From positions 3,162,001-3,226,000 of the forward strand of contig NZ_CP113097.1 in assembly GCF_026625125.1 (NCBI RefSeq): a stretch of 64,000 bases of DNA. Direction: 5' to 3'. The stretch comes from Pseudomonas putida (GTDB taxonomy: Bacteria; Pseudomonadota; Gammaproteobacteria; Pseudomonadales; Pseudomonadaceae). A model generated the notes under the pieces. That model worked only from the letters and a program-made list of their open reading frames with translations. It was not told where the DNA came from and ran no database searches. Positions 19,347 through 28,809 of this stretch are shown here, one piece after another; within the stretch, counting starts at the first letter, position 1, and the number at the start of each line of letters is the position of its first letter. Both the position numbers and the translations under genes were made by a program.

Positions 19347-20900
19347 ATGCAGTTGATCGAACATTCCGACTCGCCCCGCTACGTCCGGCTGCACGACGAC
19401 GATAACGTCGTGGTAGTGGTCAACGACGGTGGCTTGGGTGAAGGCGCGCGCTTCCCCGATGGCCTGACCCTTGTAGAAGCCGTCCCGCAGAGCCACAAAG
19501 TGGCCACCGTGCTGATCGCCAAAGGCGAGCCAGTCAAGCGCTATGGGCAGATCATTGGTTACGCCCTGGAAGACCTGCGCCAAGGCAGTTGGGTGCAGGA
19601 AAGCCAACTGGCCATGCCGTCCGCCCCCGAACTGGACAGCCTGCCGCGCTGCGATGCAGTACCGGCGCCTCTGCCTGCGCTGGATGGCTTTACCTTCGAA
19701 GGCTACCGCAACGCTGACGGCACCGTCGGCACCCGCAACATCCTGGGCATCACCACCACCGTGCAATGTGTGACCGGTGTGCTGGAGCATGCGGTCAAGC
19801 GCATCCGCAGTGAATTGCTGCCCAAATACCCCAATGTCGATGACGTGGTCGCCCTCACCCACAGCTATGGCTGCGGCGTGGCGATCAACGCCCGTGATGC
19901 CTACATCCCGATCCGCACCGTGCGCAACCTGGCACGCAACCCCAACCTGGGTGGCGAAGCGCTGGTCATCAGCCTGGGCTGCGAGAAGCTGCAGGCCGGC
20001 CAGGTGATGCACGACAACGACCCCTCGGTGGACCTCAGCGAGCCGTGGCTGTATCGCCTGCAGGACGCCAGCCTTGGCTTTAGCGAAATGATCGAACAGA
20101 TCATGGGCCTGGCCGAGACGCGCTTGCAAAAGCTCGACAAGCGCCGCCGCCAGACCGTGCCGGCCAGTGAGCTGATCCTGGGCATGCAGTGCGGCGGCAG
20201 CGATGCATTCTCCGGCATCACCGCCAACCCGGCGCTGGGCTATGCCGCCGACCTGCTGGTGCGGGCCGGCGCCACCGTACTGTTCTCGGAGGTTACCGAG
20301 GTGCGCGACGCCATCTACATGCTCACCTCCCGCGCGGAAAACCAGGCGGTCGCCGACGCACTGGTGCGCGAGATGGACTGGTACGACCGTTACCTGCAGC
20401 AAGGTGCTGCCGACCGCAGCGCCAACACGACGCCAGGCAACAAGAAAGGCGGCCTGTCCAATATCGTCGAAAAATCCCTGGGCTCGATCGTCAAGTCCGG
20501 CAGCGGCGCCATTCAGGGCGTGCTCGGCCCAGGCGAGCGGGTGAACCGCAAAGGCCTGATCTTCTGCGCAACGCCCGCCAGCGACTTTGTCTGCGGCACG
20601 CTGCAGTTGGCGGCCGGGATGAACCTGCACGTATTCACTACGGGTCGCGGTACCCCCTACGGCCTGGCCATGGCGCCGGTGGTCAAGGTGTGCACCCGCA
20701 CCGAACTGGCCCAACGCTGGCCGGACCTGATCGACATTGACGCCGGGCGCATTGCCAGTGGTCGTTCAAGCATCGAGGAACTGGGCTGGGAGTTGTTCCA
20801 CTACTACCTGGACGTGGCCAGTGGCCGCAAGCAGACCTGGGCAGAACAACACCGGCTGCACAACGACATCACCCTGTTCAACCCGGCGCCAATCACCTGA
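19347..20900 (+). CDS. garD: Galactarate dehydratase (GarD/UxaA family)
   Basis: The protein is 517 residues, matching GarD. An N-terminal SAF-like domain (about 10-95) is followed by the two-part UxaA/GarD catalytic region: [11 protein letters not shown] near 130, [11 protein letters not shown] near 173, LGCEKLQAG near 212 and [20 protein letters not shown] near 277-296. It removes water from D-galactarate, and perhaps glucarate, to give 5-keto-4-deoxyglucarate, the KdgD substrate. No separate glucarate dehydratase (GudD) is seen in the window, so galactarate is the substrate best supported here. Confidence 0.88.
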   Translation: MQLIEHSDSPRYVRLHDDDNVVVVVNDGGLGEGARFPDGLTLVEAVPQSHKVATVLIAKGEPVKRYGQIIGYALEDLRQGSWVQESQLAMPSAPELDSLPRCDAVPAPLPALDGFTFEGYRNADGTVGTRNILGITTTVQCVTGVLEHAVKRIRSELLPKYPNVDDVVALTHSYGCGVAINARDAYIPIRTVRNLARNPNLGGEALVISLGCEKLQAGQVMHDNDPSVDLSEPWLYRLQDASLGFSEMIEQIMGLAETRLQKLDKRRRQTVPASELILGMQCGGSDAFSGITANPALGYAADLLVRAGATVLFSEVTEVRDAIYMLTSRAENQAVADALVREMDWYDRYLQQGAADRSANTTPGNKKGGLSNIVEKSLGSIVKSGSGAIQGVLGPGERVNRKGLIFCATPASDFVCGTLQLAAGMNLHVFTTGRGTPYGLAMAPVVKVCTRTELAQRWPDLIDIDAGRIASGRSSIEELGWELFHYYLDVASGRKQTWAEQHRLHNDITLFNPAPIT

Positions 20901-20939
20901 TGGTTCGGCCTTGCCCGGTATGCAAATGGCGCGCGCTCG

Positions 20940-20966
20940 CCTGTGGGAGCCGGCTTGCCGGCGATG
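20940..20966. repeat. Single REP between garD and the aldehyde dehydrogenase
   Basis: CTGTGGGAGCCGGCTTGCCG and the following GCGATG form one standard REP unit inside the operon. Confidence 0.8.
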
Positions 20967-21074
20967 CAGGCTGTGCGGTGCAGGGCACGGGCTTGGCCAG
21001 TGATCACCGGTACGCCGGCTCGCACAGGTCAGGCGCCCTTTACTGATCAACCCTTCCAAACACAGGAGCACACC

Positions 21075-22655
21075 ATGCCTGAGATTCTTGGCCACAACTT
21101 CATCGCCGGCCAGCGCAGCGCCGCTGGCGCGCAACGCCTGCAGAGCCTGGACGCCACCACGGGCGAGGCCCTGCCCTACAGCTTCGCCCAAGCCACCGAG
21201 GCCGAGGTGGACCAGGCGGCCCAAGCGGCGGCAGCGGCCTTTGCCGAATTCCGCCAGCTGGCCCCGGCACGTCGTGCCGAGTTCCTCGATGCCATCGCTG
21301 CCGAACTGGACGAGCTGGACGACGCATTCGTCGCCGTAGTCTGCCGTGAAACCGCCCTGCCCGCCGGGCGCATCCAAGGTGAGCGAGGCCGCACCAGCGG
21401 CCAGATGCGCCTGTTCGCCCAGGTACTGCGCCGTGGCGACTACCTTGGTGCACGCATTGACCTGGCCCTGCCTGAACGCCAGCCGCTGCCCCGCGTAGAC
21501 CTGCGCCAGATGCGCATCGGCGTCGGCCCGGTCGCCGTGTTCGGCGCCAGCAACTTCCCACTGGCCTTCTCCACCGCGGGCGGTGATACCGCTGCAGCCT
21601 TCGCCGCCGGTTGCCCGGTGGTGTTCAAGGCACACAGCGGCCACATGGCCACTGCCGACCTGGTCGCGGCGGCCATCGTTCGCGCTGCCGAACGCACCGG
21701 CATGCCCAAGGGTGTATTCAACATGGTGTTTGGCGGTGGCGTGGGTGAGTGGCTGGTCAAGCACCCGGCCATCCAGGCGGTCGGCTTCACCGGTTCGCTC
21801 AAGGGCGGGGACGCACTGTGCCGCATGGCCGCAGAGCGCCCGCAACCCATCCCGGTATTCGCCGAAATGTCGAGCATCAACCCGGTGATCATCCTCCCGG
21901 GCGCGCTGGCCAAACGTGGCGACGCCATTGCCCGCGAGCTGGCCGGCTCCGTGTGCCTGGGTGCTGGCCAGTTCTGCACCAACCCGGGCCTGGTCATCGG
22001 CCTGCAATCGCCACAGTTCAGCCAGTTGCTCACCGACCTCGGCCAGCACCTGGACCAGCAAGCCGGCCAGACCCTGCTCAATGCCGGTGGCTTGCGCAGC
22101 TACGTGAGCGGCCTGGAGCACCTGCAGGCCCACGCCGGCATCGAACACCTGGCAGGCCAGCCTCAGGAAGGCAGCCAGGCGCGTGCACAGCTGTTCAAGG
22201 CTGACGCCCGCTTGCTGGTGGACGCCGACCCGCTGCTGCAGGAAGAAGTGTTTGGCCCGACCACCGTTGCCGTTGAAGCCCAGGACACCGCGCAGTTGCG
22301 CGCCGCCCTGCTCGGCTTGCGTGGTCAGCTGACCGCTACGCTGATCGGTGAGCCTGAAGACTTCGAAGCATTTGCCTGGCTGGTACCGCTGCTGGAAGAA
22401 AAGGTTGGCCGCATCCTGATCAATGGCTACCCGACCGGCGTGGAAGTGTGCGATGCCATGGTCCACGGCGGGCCGTACCCAGCCACCTCCGATGCCCGCG
22501 GTACGTCAGTCGGCACCCTGGCCATCGACCGCTTCCTGCGCCCGGTGTGCTACCAGAACTATCCGCAGTCGCTACTGCCCGAGGCACTGCGTGACAACAA
22601 CCCGCTGGGCCTGCGCCGCCTGGTGAATGGGCAATGGAGTGACGGCGCGCTCTGA
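21075..22655 (+). CDS. 2,5-dioxovalerate (alpha-ketoglutarate semialdehyde) dehydrogenase
   Basis: A 526-residue NAD(P)-dependent aldehyde dehydrogenase. I chose ATG 21075 (MPEILGHNF), preceded by AGGAG; the longer frame reads through a REP and is unlikely. Catalytic C301 lies in GAGQFCTNPG and the general base E264 in FAEMSS. FGASNFPLAFS near 157 is the typical nucleotide-site start in this subfamily. It oxidises the KdgD product to 2-oxoglutarate, which enters the TCA cycle. It is the last gene of the hexarate operon; a terminator follows 17 bp later. Confidence 0.92.
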   Translation: MPEILGHNFIAGQRSAAGAQRLQSLDATTGEALPYSFAQATEAEVDQAAQAAAAAFAEFRQLAPARRAEFLDAIAAELDELDDAFVAVVCRETALPAGRIQGERGRTSGQMRLFAQVLRRGDYLGARIDLALPERQPLPRVDLRQMRIGVGPVAVFGASNFPLAFSTAGGDTAAAFAAGCPVVFKAHSGHMATADLVAAAIVRAAERTGMPKGVFNMVFGGGVGEWLVKHPAIQAVGFTGSLKGGDALCRMAAERPQPIPVFAEMSSINPVIILPGALAKRGDAIARELAGSVCLGAGQFCTNPGLVIGLQSPQFSQLLTDLGQHLDQQAGQTLLNAGGLRSYVSGLEHLQAHAGIEHLAGQPQEGSQARAQLFKADARLLVDADPLLQEEVFGPTTVAVEAQDTAQLRAALLGLRGQLTATLIGEPEDFEAFAWLVPLLEEKVGRILINGYPTGVEVCDAMVHGGPYPATSDARGTSVGTLAIDRFLRPVCYQNYPQSLLPEALRDNNPLGLRRLVNGQWSDGAL

Positions 22656-22671
22656 ATGCTCTGATGCGATT

Positions 22672-22701
22672 AAAAGCCCCGTATTTACGGGGCTTTCTTT
22701 T
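22672..22701 (+). terminator. Rho-independent terminator of the hexarate operon
   Basis: An AAAGCCCCGTA/TACGGGGCTTT stem (22673-22683 with 22686-22696) is followed by CTTTT. It lies 17 bp after the aldehyde dehydrogenase stop. Confidence 0.9.
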
Positions 22702-22724
22702 AACGCTTGCATTGGATTTACCGG

Positions 22725-22966
22725 CCCTATCGCCGGCAAGCCGGCTCCCACCGCGACCGCGCAGATCTTCAGGCCTGCGCTTACCCGTGGAAGCATCTGG
22801 CTTGCTCAACTGCTAAAAGCTGACGCAAATCCCTGTGAGCTGGCTTGCCGGCCCACCGCGACCGCGTCGCTCTTCAGGTCTGTGCTTTACCTGTGGAAGT
22901 ACCTGCCTTGCTCAACTGCTAAAAGCTGACGCAATCCCTGTGGGAGCCGGCTTGCCGGCGATGGGG
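22725..22966. repeat. REP cluster with ~105-bp tandem duplication
   Basis: One REP at 22725-22750 is inverted relative to another at 22942-22966. Between them a unit of about 105 bp is present twice, in direct tandem: 22747-22851 and 22852-22957. Each copy holds CCACCGCGACCGCG, then GCTCAACTGCTAAAAGCTGA, then a REP core. The copies differ by scattered substitutions and small indels. This explains the 332-bp gap between the terminator and the GntR gene. Confidence 0.85.
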
Positions 22967-22987
22967 CCCGCACAGCCAGCCGCGCTA

Positions 22988-23737
22988 TCAAACCCCTTGC
23001 GCTTCAGCTTCCGCATGCGCCTGACGCAACCGCTCCCGGCTGTTGCTCAGGTGCATGCGCATGGCCATCTTGGCCCCTTCACTGTCGCTTCGGGCGATAG
23101 CTTCGTAGATCGCCTCATGCTCGTGCATCAACCGGCTCATGTAGTGGGCCTGGTCATCATGCGCCAGTCGCGCCGAGTTGAGCCGGGTGCGCGGGATGAT
23201 GCTGGTACCGAGGTGGTTGATGATATCGGCGAAGTAGTGGTTGCCGCTGGCCTGGGCGATACGCAGATGGAACTGGAAGTCCGCCGACACGGCATCCGTG
23301 GCATGGGCCGCGCCCTCGTTGAGTTCGTCCAGCGCCGCGCGCATACTTGCCAGCTCTTCTTCGCTGCGCCGTTGCGCCGCCAGGCCTGCCGACTCGATCT
23401 CCAGGGCGATGCGCAGCTCCAGTACCGCCAGCACCTCACGCAGCGTGACCACGGTGGCCGGGTCGATGCGGAAGCCGCCCGTGGCAGGCGTATCCAGCAC
23501 GAAGGTGCCGATGCCATGGCGGGTCTCGACCTGCCCGGCCGCCTGCAGCCGCGAGATCGCCTCACGCACCACGGTGCGGCTCACGCCCTCCTCGGCCATG
23601 ATCTGCGACTCGGTCGGCAGCTTGTCGCCACGCTTTAGCTGGCCGCTACGGATACGCTCGGTCAGCACCGTGACCAGTTCCTGAGCCAGACTGCGCGGCT
23701 TGCGCCGGGTCTTTGCCTGTACCTGTTGCTCTGTCAT
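22988..23737 (-). CDS. FadR-type GntR transcriptional regulator of the hexarate operon
   Basis: The call covers 249 residues. The winged helix (about 15-85) has KLPTESQIMAEEGVSRTVVREAISRLQ, the GntR recognition region. The C-terminal FCD all-helical ligand domain (about 100-235) contains the metal-binding type pattern with D and H residues. I chose ATG 23735-23737, which has AAGGTGA upstream; an ATG 33 nt earlier has no ribosome site. It faces the hexarate operon convergently. FCD regulators bind organic acids, so it probably responds to a hexarate; a shared sequence upstream of this gene and kdgD supports autoregulation and control of the operon. Confidence 0.88.
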   Translation of the reverse strand: MTEQQVQAKTRRKPRSLAQELVTVLTERIRSGQLKRGDKLPTESQIMAEEGVSRTVVREAISRLQAAGQVETRHGIGTFVLDTPATGGFRIDPATVVTLREVLAVLELRIALEIESAGLAAQRRSEEELASMRAALDELNEGAAHATDAVSADFQFHLRIAQASGNHYFADIINHLGTSIIPRTRLNSARLAHDDQAHYMSRLMHEHEAIYEAIARSDSEGAKMAMRMHLSNSRERLRQAHAEAEAQGV

Positions 23738-23781
23738 GCCCTGTTTTTCACCTTGAAAGACAGCCGCCATGATAGCGCAAG

Positions 23782-23796
23782 CAGTTGTACGATCAC
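23782..23796. promoter_or_regulatory. Candidate GntR operator upstream of its own gene
   Basis: CAGTTGTACGATCAC lies 45 bp upstream of the GntR start. It shares TTGTACGATNAC with the site at 16823-16836 before kdgD. Confidence 0.5.
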
Positions 23797-23959
23797 ATCC
23801 ATCCGACGCGGTATTTATGGACGCAATGCCCCCTGCACAAAGGGCGTCGGAATTTAGCAGCGCAGCAACGGACCTAACCGCGAAGGAGCCAGGACAGACG
23901 GCACACATCCCGGTACTGTATAGGCATCGATTGGTCACTCCATGGAAGGAAAACCGCTG

Positions 23960-24610
23960 ATGAAAACCTTCGATCGCTGCCTGCTCTGCTGCGGGCTGAT
24001 CATTCCGTCCTGGCTGCTGCTTGGCGTTTGGTTCACCGCCCAGGCCTACCCCGGCTACGACCATCTGCAGCAGGCCATGAGCCAGCTGGGCGCAGTGGGC
24101 GCCCCAACCCAACGCTGGTCACCCCTGCTCAACAACTTCCCCCTCGCGGTGCTGTTTACCCTGTTCGCCTGGGGCCTGGCGCGGCGCTGGCGTGGCTCGA
24201 AGCTCGCCCTGGCCAGCGCTGCACTGGTACTGCTGCATGGGCTCGCTAGCGCCGGCACCGGTTGGTTTGCATGCGATCAGGGTTGTGCGCCTGCGCAACC
24301 TTCCCTGTCGCAGCAACTGCACAACCTCTTCGGCTTGATCATGTTTCTCTCGTTGACCCTGGCCAGTGCGCTGTGGGCATGGGCCGGGAAACGCGTGGCC
24401 GGCTCACCCGCGCTGGGGGTCTTTTCACTGGTTTGTGTGGTAATTGCGATCGCCACTGCCGCCCTGATGGCCAAAGCGGCGCAGGACGGGCAGTTGTTCG
24501 GCCTGTACCAAAGGCTGAACTATGGCGCCTCGGTGATCTGGGTCGCCGGGCTTGCGCTGTATAGCCTGCGGCCCACACTGGCAAATCGCCTGCGCATCGC
24601 CACCACTTGA
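23960..24610 (+). CDS. DUF998 integral membrane protein
   Basis: 216 residues and about six membrane helices. GGAAGGA at 23944-23950 places the start at ATG 23960 (MKTFDRC) rather than 23942. The first helix is followed by AYPGYDHLQQAMSQLGAVGAP, the DUF998 hallmark, and there is a FACDQGC motif near residue 105. The function of DUF998 proteins is not established. It stands between the GntR regulator (divergent) and a small exported protein. Confidence 0.8.
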   Translation: MKTFDRCLLCCGLIIPSWLLLGVWFTAQAYPGYDHLQQAMSQLGAVGAPTQRWSPLLNNFPLAVLFTLFAWGLARRWRGSKLALASAALVLLHGLASAGTGWFACDQGCAPAQPSLSQQLHNLFGLIMFLSLTLASALWAWAGKRVAGSPALGVFSLVCVVIAIATAALMAKAAQDGQLFGLYQRLNYGASVIWVAGLALYSLRPTLANRLRIATT

Positions 24611-24685
24611 CCCTAAACGTACTGGCCCCCAGGCATTTGAAGCGAGGGCAAACTCCGTTCTTCTTCAGATGCTTAGGACAGCAAC

Positions 24686-25015
24686 ATGCGAGTATTTCTA
24701 GCAACGGTAGCCGGCTGCCTGCTGGCCACCACTGCCTTCGGCGCCCAGGCCAGAGCGCTGAGCCAGAACGACCGCCATGTGTGTAGCTGGGGCTCGCAGA
24801 TCGCCGCCGAGGCCCAGCGGGCCAAGCTTTCCGGCGTGACCTTGTATGCCACGCGCAAGAAACTGCAGGTACGCCGGTTCGCCAAGCCGTGGATGCGCAT
24901 GACCGCCTTTGGCATCACCGAACAGACCTACAACAGCCGCTCGCGGTTAAAGCCGGCAGCCATCAAGCAAACCTACTACGAACAATGCGTACACCACGCA
25001 GTCGCAAAACGTTAA
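24686..25015 (+). CDS. Small exported protein of unknown function
   Basis: 109 residues. Residues 1-23 form a signal peptide (FLATVAGCLLATTAFGAQA, cleavage after AQA). The mature part is short and basic, with two cysteines (near 32 and 102) that could form a disulfide. I do not recognise a family. It follows the DUF998 gene by 75 bp and may be independent. The AT-rich 170-bp stretch after it (25016-25184) contains a weak CCTGAG/CTCAGG hairpin and no gene. Confidence 0.7.
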   Translation: MRVFLATVAGCLLATTAFGAQARALSQNDRHVCSWGSQIAAEAQRAKLSGVTLYATRKKLQVRRFAKPWMRMTAFGITEQTYNSRSRLKPAAIKQTYYEQCVHHAVAKR

Positions 25016-25184
25016 AGGTTTATTAATCAGATAGTTGAACAATTAATCTCATAAAGAACCTGAGACAATTCAAGCTCAGGCGGCCCCACCTTGCACGCCT
25101 CTTGACTGCAGTGTTCCCACACGATGAAGGTCGAACCAGACAGATCCCGGCCGCCAAATGCCGGCGACCAGGGCCACACTGTTT

Positions 25185-26399
25185 TCAACAACCCGTCAGC
25201 GCCGCTGGCCGGCGCTCACCGGCAAAGAAGAACGGGCGCAGGCGCACGCCAATCATGTTCCCGGTGTAGGCCGCGACCAGCCACAGCCAGCCATGCACGC
25301 TACCCGAGGCGATGCCGCTGAAGTACGCGCCAATGTTGCAGCCGTAGGCCAGACGCGAACCGTAGCCGAGCAGCAGGCCACCGAGCACTGCGGCGATCAG
25401 CGAGCGCAGCGGGATGTTCAGGCTCGGCGCAAAACGCCCTGCCAGGCCAGCCGCCAGCAGCGCACCCAACACGATGCCAAGGTCCATGACGGTGGTCACG
25501 TCTTGCCACAGCGGCGCTGCCAGCGCCTTGGCGTTGGCCGGGGCCTGCCAGAACACCCAACTGCCGACGTCCACCCCAAGGCTGGAAAGGGTCTTGGCGC
25601 CCCACAAGGCAAAAGCGGAGGTAATGCCCCACGGGCGGCCTGCCAGGGCCAGCGTGGCGTAGTTCAGCAAGGCCAGGGCCACAGCACCCCACAGCAACGG
25701 CCACGGGCCACGCAGGAAGCGGCGCAGGCCTTGGTGCTCACTGCTTACAGGTGCTTCGAGGGCGCCATGGCGGCGTTTTTCCAGTACCACCGTCGCCCAG
25801 GCGATCAGCGCGAATACCGCCACGCTGACCAGTAGCGCCGGCGCGACGCCCCAGGCCTGGACGATCGAGGTGGCCGGCAACGATGGCAAGGCGAACCACC
25901 AGTCGGCATGGTGCGTGGCCGTGACCGAGCCAATGATGAAGAACAGCAGCGTCACCAGCATTCTGGCGTTGCCGCCACCAACGGTGAACAGCGTGCCCGA
26001 GGCACACCCGCCGCCCAGTTGCATGCCGATGCCGAAGATGAAAGCGCCAAACACCACAGACACCCCGGCTGGCGCCACCAGCCCGGTGACCGGGTTGCCA
26101 AACAGGCTGCCAGCCGCCAATGCCGGGAAGAACAACAGTACGGCCAGGGCCAACATGACCATCTGCGCACGCAGGCCGGCACCTCGTCGTTCGGTGATGA
26201 ATACGCGCCAGGCCGACGTGAAGCCGAACGCTGCGTGGTAAAGCGTCAGCCCCAGGGCGGCGCCAAGGATCAGCAGCAAGACCTGCTTGAAACCGGCATT
26301 GAGGTTGAGGAACCAGGCACCGGCCAGCAGCAGGGCCAAGGCAATCAGGGGGGCGCGCAGACGGCGCGGTTCGGGTGTGACGGTTGCGGAAAGACCCAT
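25185..26399 (-). CDS. YeeE/YedE (TsuA-type) sulfur-compound transporter
   Basis: The protein has 404 residues and about ten hydrophobic segments in two related halves. Each half has the conserved cysteine of the family: GGGCASGTLF near residue 140 and YGCNIGAYFSG near 365. YeeE/TsuA proteins move thiosulfate or related sulfur across the inner membrane through these cysteines. No TusA-like partner gene is adjacent. It is divergent from a LysR gene, which may regulate it. Confidence 0.87.
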   Translation of the reverse strand: MGLSATVTPEPRRLRAPLIALALLLAGAWFLNLNAGFKQVLLLILGAALGLTLYHAAFGFTSAWRVFITERRGAGLRAQMVMLALAVLLFFPALAAGSLFGNPVTGLVAPAGVSVVFGAFIFGIGMQLGGGCASGTLFTVGGGNARMLVTLLFFIIGSVTATHHADWWFALPSLPATSIVQAWGVAPALLVSVAVFALIAWATVVLEKRRHGALEAPVSSEHQGLRRFLRGPWPLLWGAVALALLNYATLALAGRPWGITSAFALWGAKTLSSLGVDVGSWVFWQAPANAKALAAPLWQDVTTVMDLGIVLGALLAAGLAGRFAPSLNIPLRSLIAAVLGGLLLGYGSRLAYGCNIGAYFSGIASGSVHGWLWLVAAYTGNMIGVRLRPFFFAGERRPAALTGC

Positions 26400-26566
26400 T
26401 GGAATGCTCGGATTACTGTAAAACGGGCGGCGATTATAGCGCCGGAGATTGCTCGATGCTGCTTTGGCTGGCGTTTATCGCTGCCAGCGGGGCCTAACCG
26501 CTCAGGCCTGTGCACATCTGTTAGGCTGATACGAAGCCCCCAAATACCCCACTGGCCATTCGCACC

Positions 26567-27475
26567 ATGGATGAACTGCGCAAGATCGACCTTAACCTGC
26601 TGCTGGCCCTGCACGCACTGCTGAGCGAAAAACACGTGACACGCGCTGCCATCCGCCTGCACCGTAGCCAACCGGCAGTCAGCCATGCACTGGCACAACT
26701 GCGCGCGCATTTCGACGACCCACTGCTGATCCGCCAGAACGGTCACATGGCCCTGACCGCACGCGCCCAGTCCCTCATCAAACCCTTGCAGGACGCGTTG
26801 GGCAGCCTCAACAGCCTGCTGGCCACACCACGCTTCGACCCCGCTCAGGCCCAGCGCAGGTTCCGCCTGTCGTTGTCCGATTACGCCTCACGGCTCATCC
26901 TGCCGCCCTTGGTCCGCCACCTGCGTCAGGCAGCACCGGGCGTGGACCTGGCCATCAGCCAGGCCAGCCGCGAGGCGATGATGGCGCAGTTGCTTGATGG
27001 CGAACTCGACCTCGCCTTGGGCATCTTCCCCGAACTGCCCCAAGGCATTACCGCGCAAACACTGTTCGAGGACAGCTTCGTCAGCATTGCCGACCGGCAG
27101 GTATTGCCGGGCAAAGGCGGCCTTGCGCTGGAGGACTGGCTGGCACGGCCGCACGTGCTCATGGCCATGCGCCCGGACGCCCACGACGAGATCGAGCGCG
27201 CACTGGGTGAACGGGGCCTGCGCCGGCGCATCGCCTTGGCGCTGCCGCACTGGAGCGCCGCCGTCGACGTGCTCGCCGGCACTGACCTGATCCTCACCGT
27301 GGCCAAGCGCGCAGTGGGCCCGATGCGGCCACACAAGGCCCTGCGCCAGTTCGCCCCCCCCTTGCCAATCCCGAACCTGGCCTATCAACAGGCCTGGCAC
27401 ACTCGAAAAGACAGCGATCCAGGGCATCGCTGGTTGCGGGAGACGGTCTGGACCTGTTGCCAGCCCGGCCGCTGA
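26567..27475 (+). CDS. LysR-family transcriptional regulator
   Basis: 302 residues. The N-terminal helix-turn-helix (about 5-65) reads KIDLNLLLALHALLSEKHVT, and the SQPAVSHALAQLR recognition helix follows. The effector domain spans about 95-290. The start of this type (MDELRKIDLNLL) is typical of the NodD/LinR-like subgroup. Its target may be the divergent YeeE gene; that is inference from position. Its stop codon touches the stop of the convergent DMT gene with no base between. Confidence 0.9.
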   Translation: MDELRKIDLNLLLALHALLSEKHVTRAAIRLHRSQPAVSHALAQLRAHFDDPLLIRQNGHMALTARAQSLIKPLQDALGSLNSLLATPRFDPAQAQRRFRLSLSDYASRLILPPLVRHLRQAAPGVDLAISQASREAMMAQLLDGELDLALGIFPELPQGITAQTLFEDSFVSIADRQVLPGKGGLALEDWLARPHVLMAMRPDAHDEIERALGERGLRRRIALALPHWSAAVDVLAGTDLILTVAKRAVGPMRPHKALRQFAPPLPIPNLAYQQAWHTRKDSDPGHRWLRETVWTCCQPGR

Positions 27476-27994
27476 TCATCCTTCGGGCTGTTTGACGCTG
27501 GCCGTTGCGGCAGACGCAGGGCTGGCGGCCCAGGTGCTCTGCACCAGGAACACCCCAACCAGGATCAGCACCACCCCCGCAAGCCTAGGCAGGCTCACCG
27601 GTTTGCTGGCAACGCCCATCAGGCCGAAATGGTCGACAATCACCGACGTGAGGATCTGCCCGGCCACCACCAGCACCAGAAAGCCTGCGGCGCCGAGCTT
27701 GGGGGTCAAGGCGGCGGCAGCGGCGACGTACAGGGCGCCAAGCACGCCGCCGATCCACAGCCACCATGGGCCTTGCACTGCCTTGCCCAGGTCGGGCAGC
27801 GGTACCCGCAGGATCAGCAAGGCCGCGATGACCACCACCGAACTGACCGTCAATGACGTGAAGGCGCCCCAAAGCCAGTGCCCGAGCGCACGGCCGACGG
27901 CAGCGTTGCTGGCGGCCTGGTAGGGCAGCACGACCCCGGCGAGCAGCGCCAACAGCAAGGGAAGGAAAGCGATAAGCAGGGCCTTGTTAGGCAT
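27476..27994 (-). CDS. DMT-superfamily transporter of the YdcZ (DUF606) type
   Basis: 172 residues with five membrane helices, of the short DMT class that works as dimers. ATG 27992-27994 (MPNKALLIAFLPLL) has GAAGAG upstream, so the 14-residue longer frame is not used. The IVDHFGLMG and PVSLPRLAGVVLILVGVFLV pattern is typical of DUF606. A non-membrane tail of about 20 residues (ASPASAATASVKQ) is added. The substrate is unknown. Confidence 0.83.
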   Translation of the reverse strand: MPNKALLIAFLPLLLALLAGVVLPYQAASNAAVGRALGHWLWGAFTSLTVSSVVVIAALLILRVPLPDLGKAVQGPWWLWIGGVLGALYVAAAAALTPKLGAAGFLVLVVAGQILTSVIVDHFGLMGVASKPVSLPRLAGVVLILVGVFLVQSTWAASPASAATASVKQPEG

Positions 27995-28155
27995 GGATGT
28001 ACTCTTCTGAAGACAGGGTTGGTACATCATCTGCAAATCGACCGGCGTTATGGAAATCGAAATCCTGCACTCAGGTTATTCGCCACATGGATGATGGATA
28101 CCGATCAATGATGCCGGCCCGGTGCTAGGCTCGCCCTGCCTGGGCCGGCGATAGG

Positions 28156-28734
28156 TCAGCGGGATGTCTCGACCCGAAGTACTTCGGTGTAGATCGCATC
28201 GACCGTCTGGTCGACCTTGAGGTTTTTCATGCGTGCCTGCAGTTCAGGGTCCTCGACCTTGACCACCTGCAACTTGCCTTGCGGCGGTAGCAGGCTCACC
28301 TCATGGGTCTTGAGGTCGATCTTCTTGATCTGCGACGTTACCCGCACCTGGCGGAATGCCTCACCGCCCGGGTTGGGGTTGGCCATGGTGGCGCGGATGG
28401 TTCCCGACTCATCGCTGGCTTTGGGCGCCCCGCCCACCTCAGTGTTCAGCACATAGGCCACTGCACGGGTCACGTAGATATCGACCTGGTCACCGACTTT
28501 GAGGTTGGGCAGCGCCTTGGCGTTTTCGCTGAGCTGGAACGTCACGTCCTTGTCGTCCGGGCCTTTGACGGTCACCTGCCGGTTGGCCTGGTCTATGGCC
28601 GTGACCTGTGTGGTCACATGGCTTTCCAGTGCTTCACTGGCGATCGGTATATCGGCAGCCTGCACCGTTAAACTGGCGGTACCCACGAGCGTGGCAAGCG
28701 CAACGGCGCGAGCGAGTGTGCAAAGAGCATTCAT
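28156..28734 (-). CDS. Exported protein of unknown function
   Basis: 191 residues. The ATG at 28732-28734 (MNALCTLAR) follows AAGGAAG. The signal peptide ends near VQA/AD (residue 26). The mature protein has two similar beta-rich segments: ESHVTTQVTAIDQANRQVTVKGP and VRVTSQIKKIDLKTHEVSLLPP, each followed by a KVGDQVDIYV or KVDQTVDAIYTEV stretch. This suggests an internal repeat of a small OB-like or barrel domain. I do not recognise a named family. It precedes a sorbosone-dehydrogenase-like gene on the same strand. Confidence 0.72.
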   Translation of the reverse strand: MNALCTLARAVALATLVGTASLTVQAADIPIASEALESHVTTQVTAIDQANRQVTVKGPDDKDVTFQLSENAKALPNLKVGDQVDIYVTRAVAYVLNTEVGGAPKASDESGTIRATMANPNPGGEAFRQVRVTSQIKKIDLKTHEVSLLPPQGKLQVVKVEDPELQARMKNLKVDQTVDAIYTEVLRVETSR

Positions 28735-28809
28735 AGGCCTGCTTCCTTGTAGTCGACACAAGATTGGCGCGTGAACGCTTCACGCGCCGCTCCTACACCA
28801 TAGCTGGAC

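Noticed and set aside
20766..22466. Minus-strand open frame of 566 codons
   Set aside because: It lies opposite the aldehyde dehydrogenase and garD end, without family motifs.
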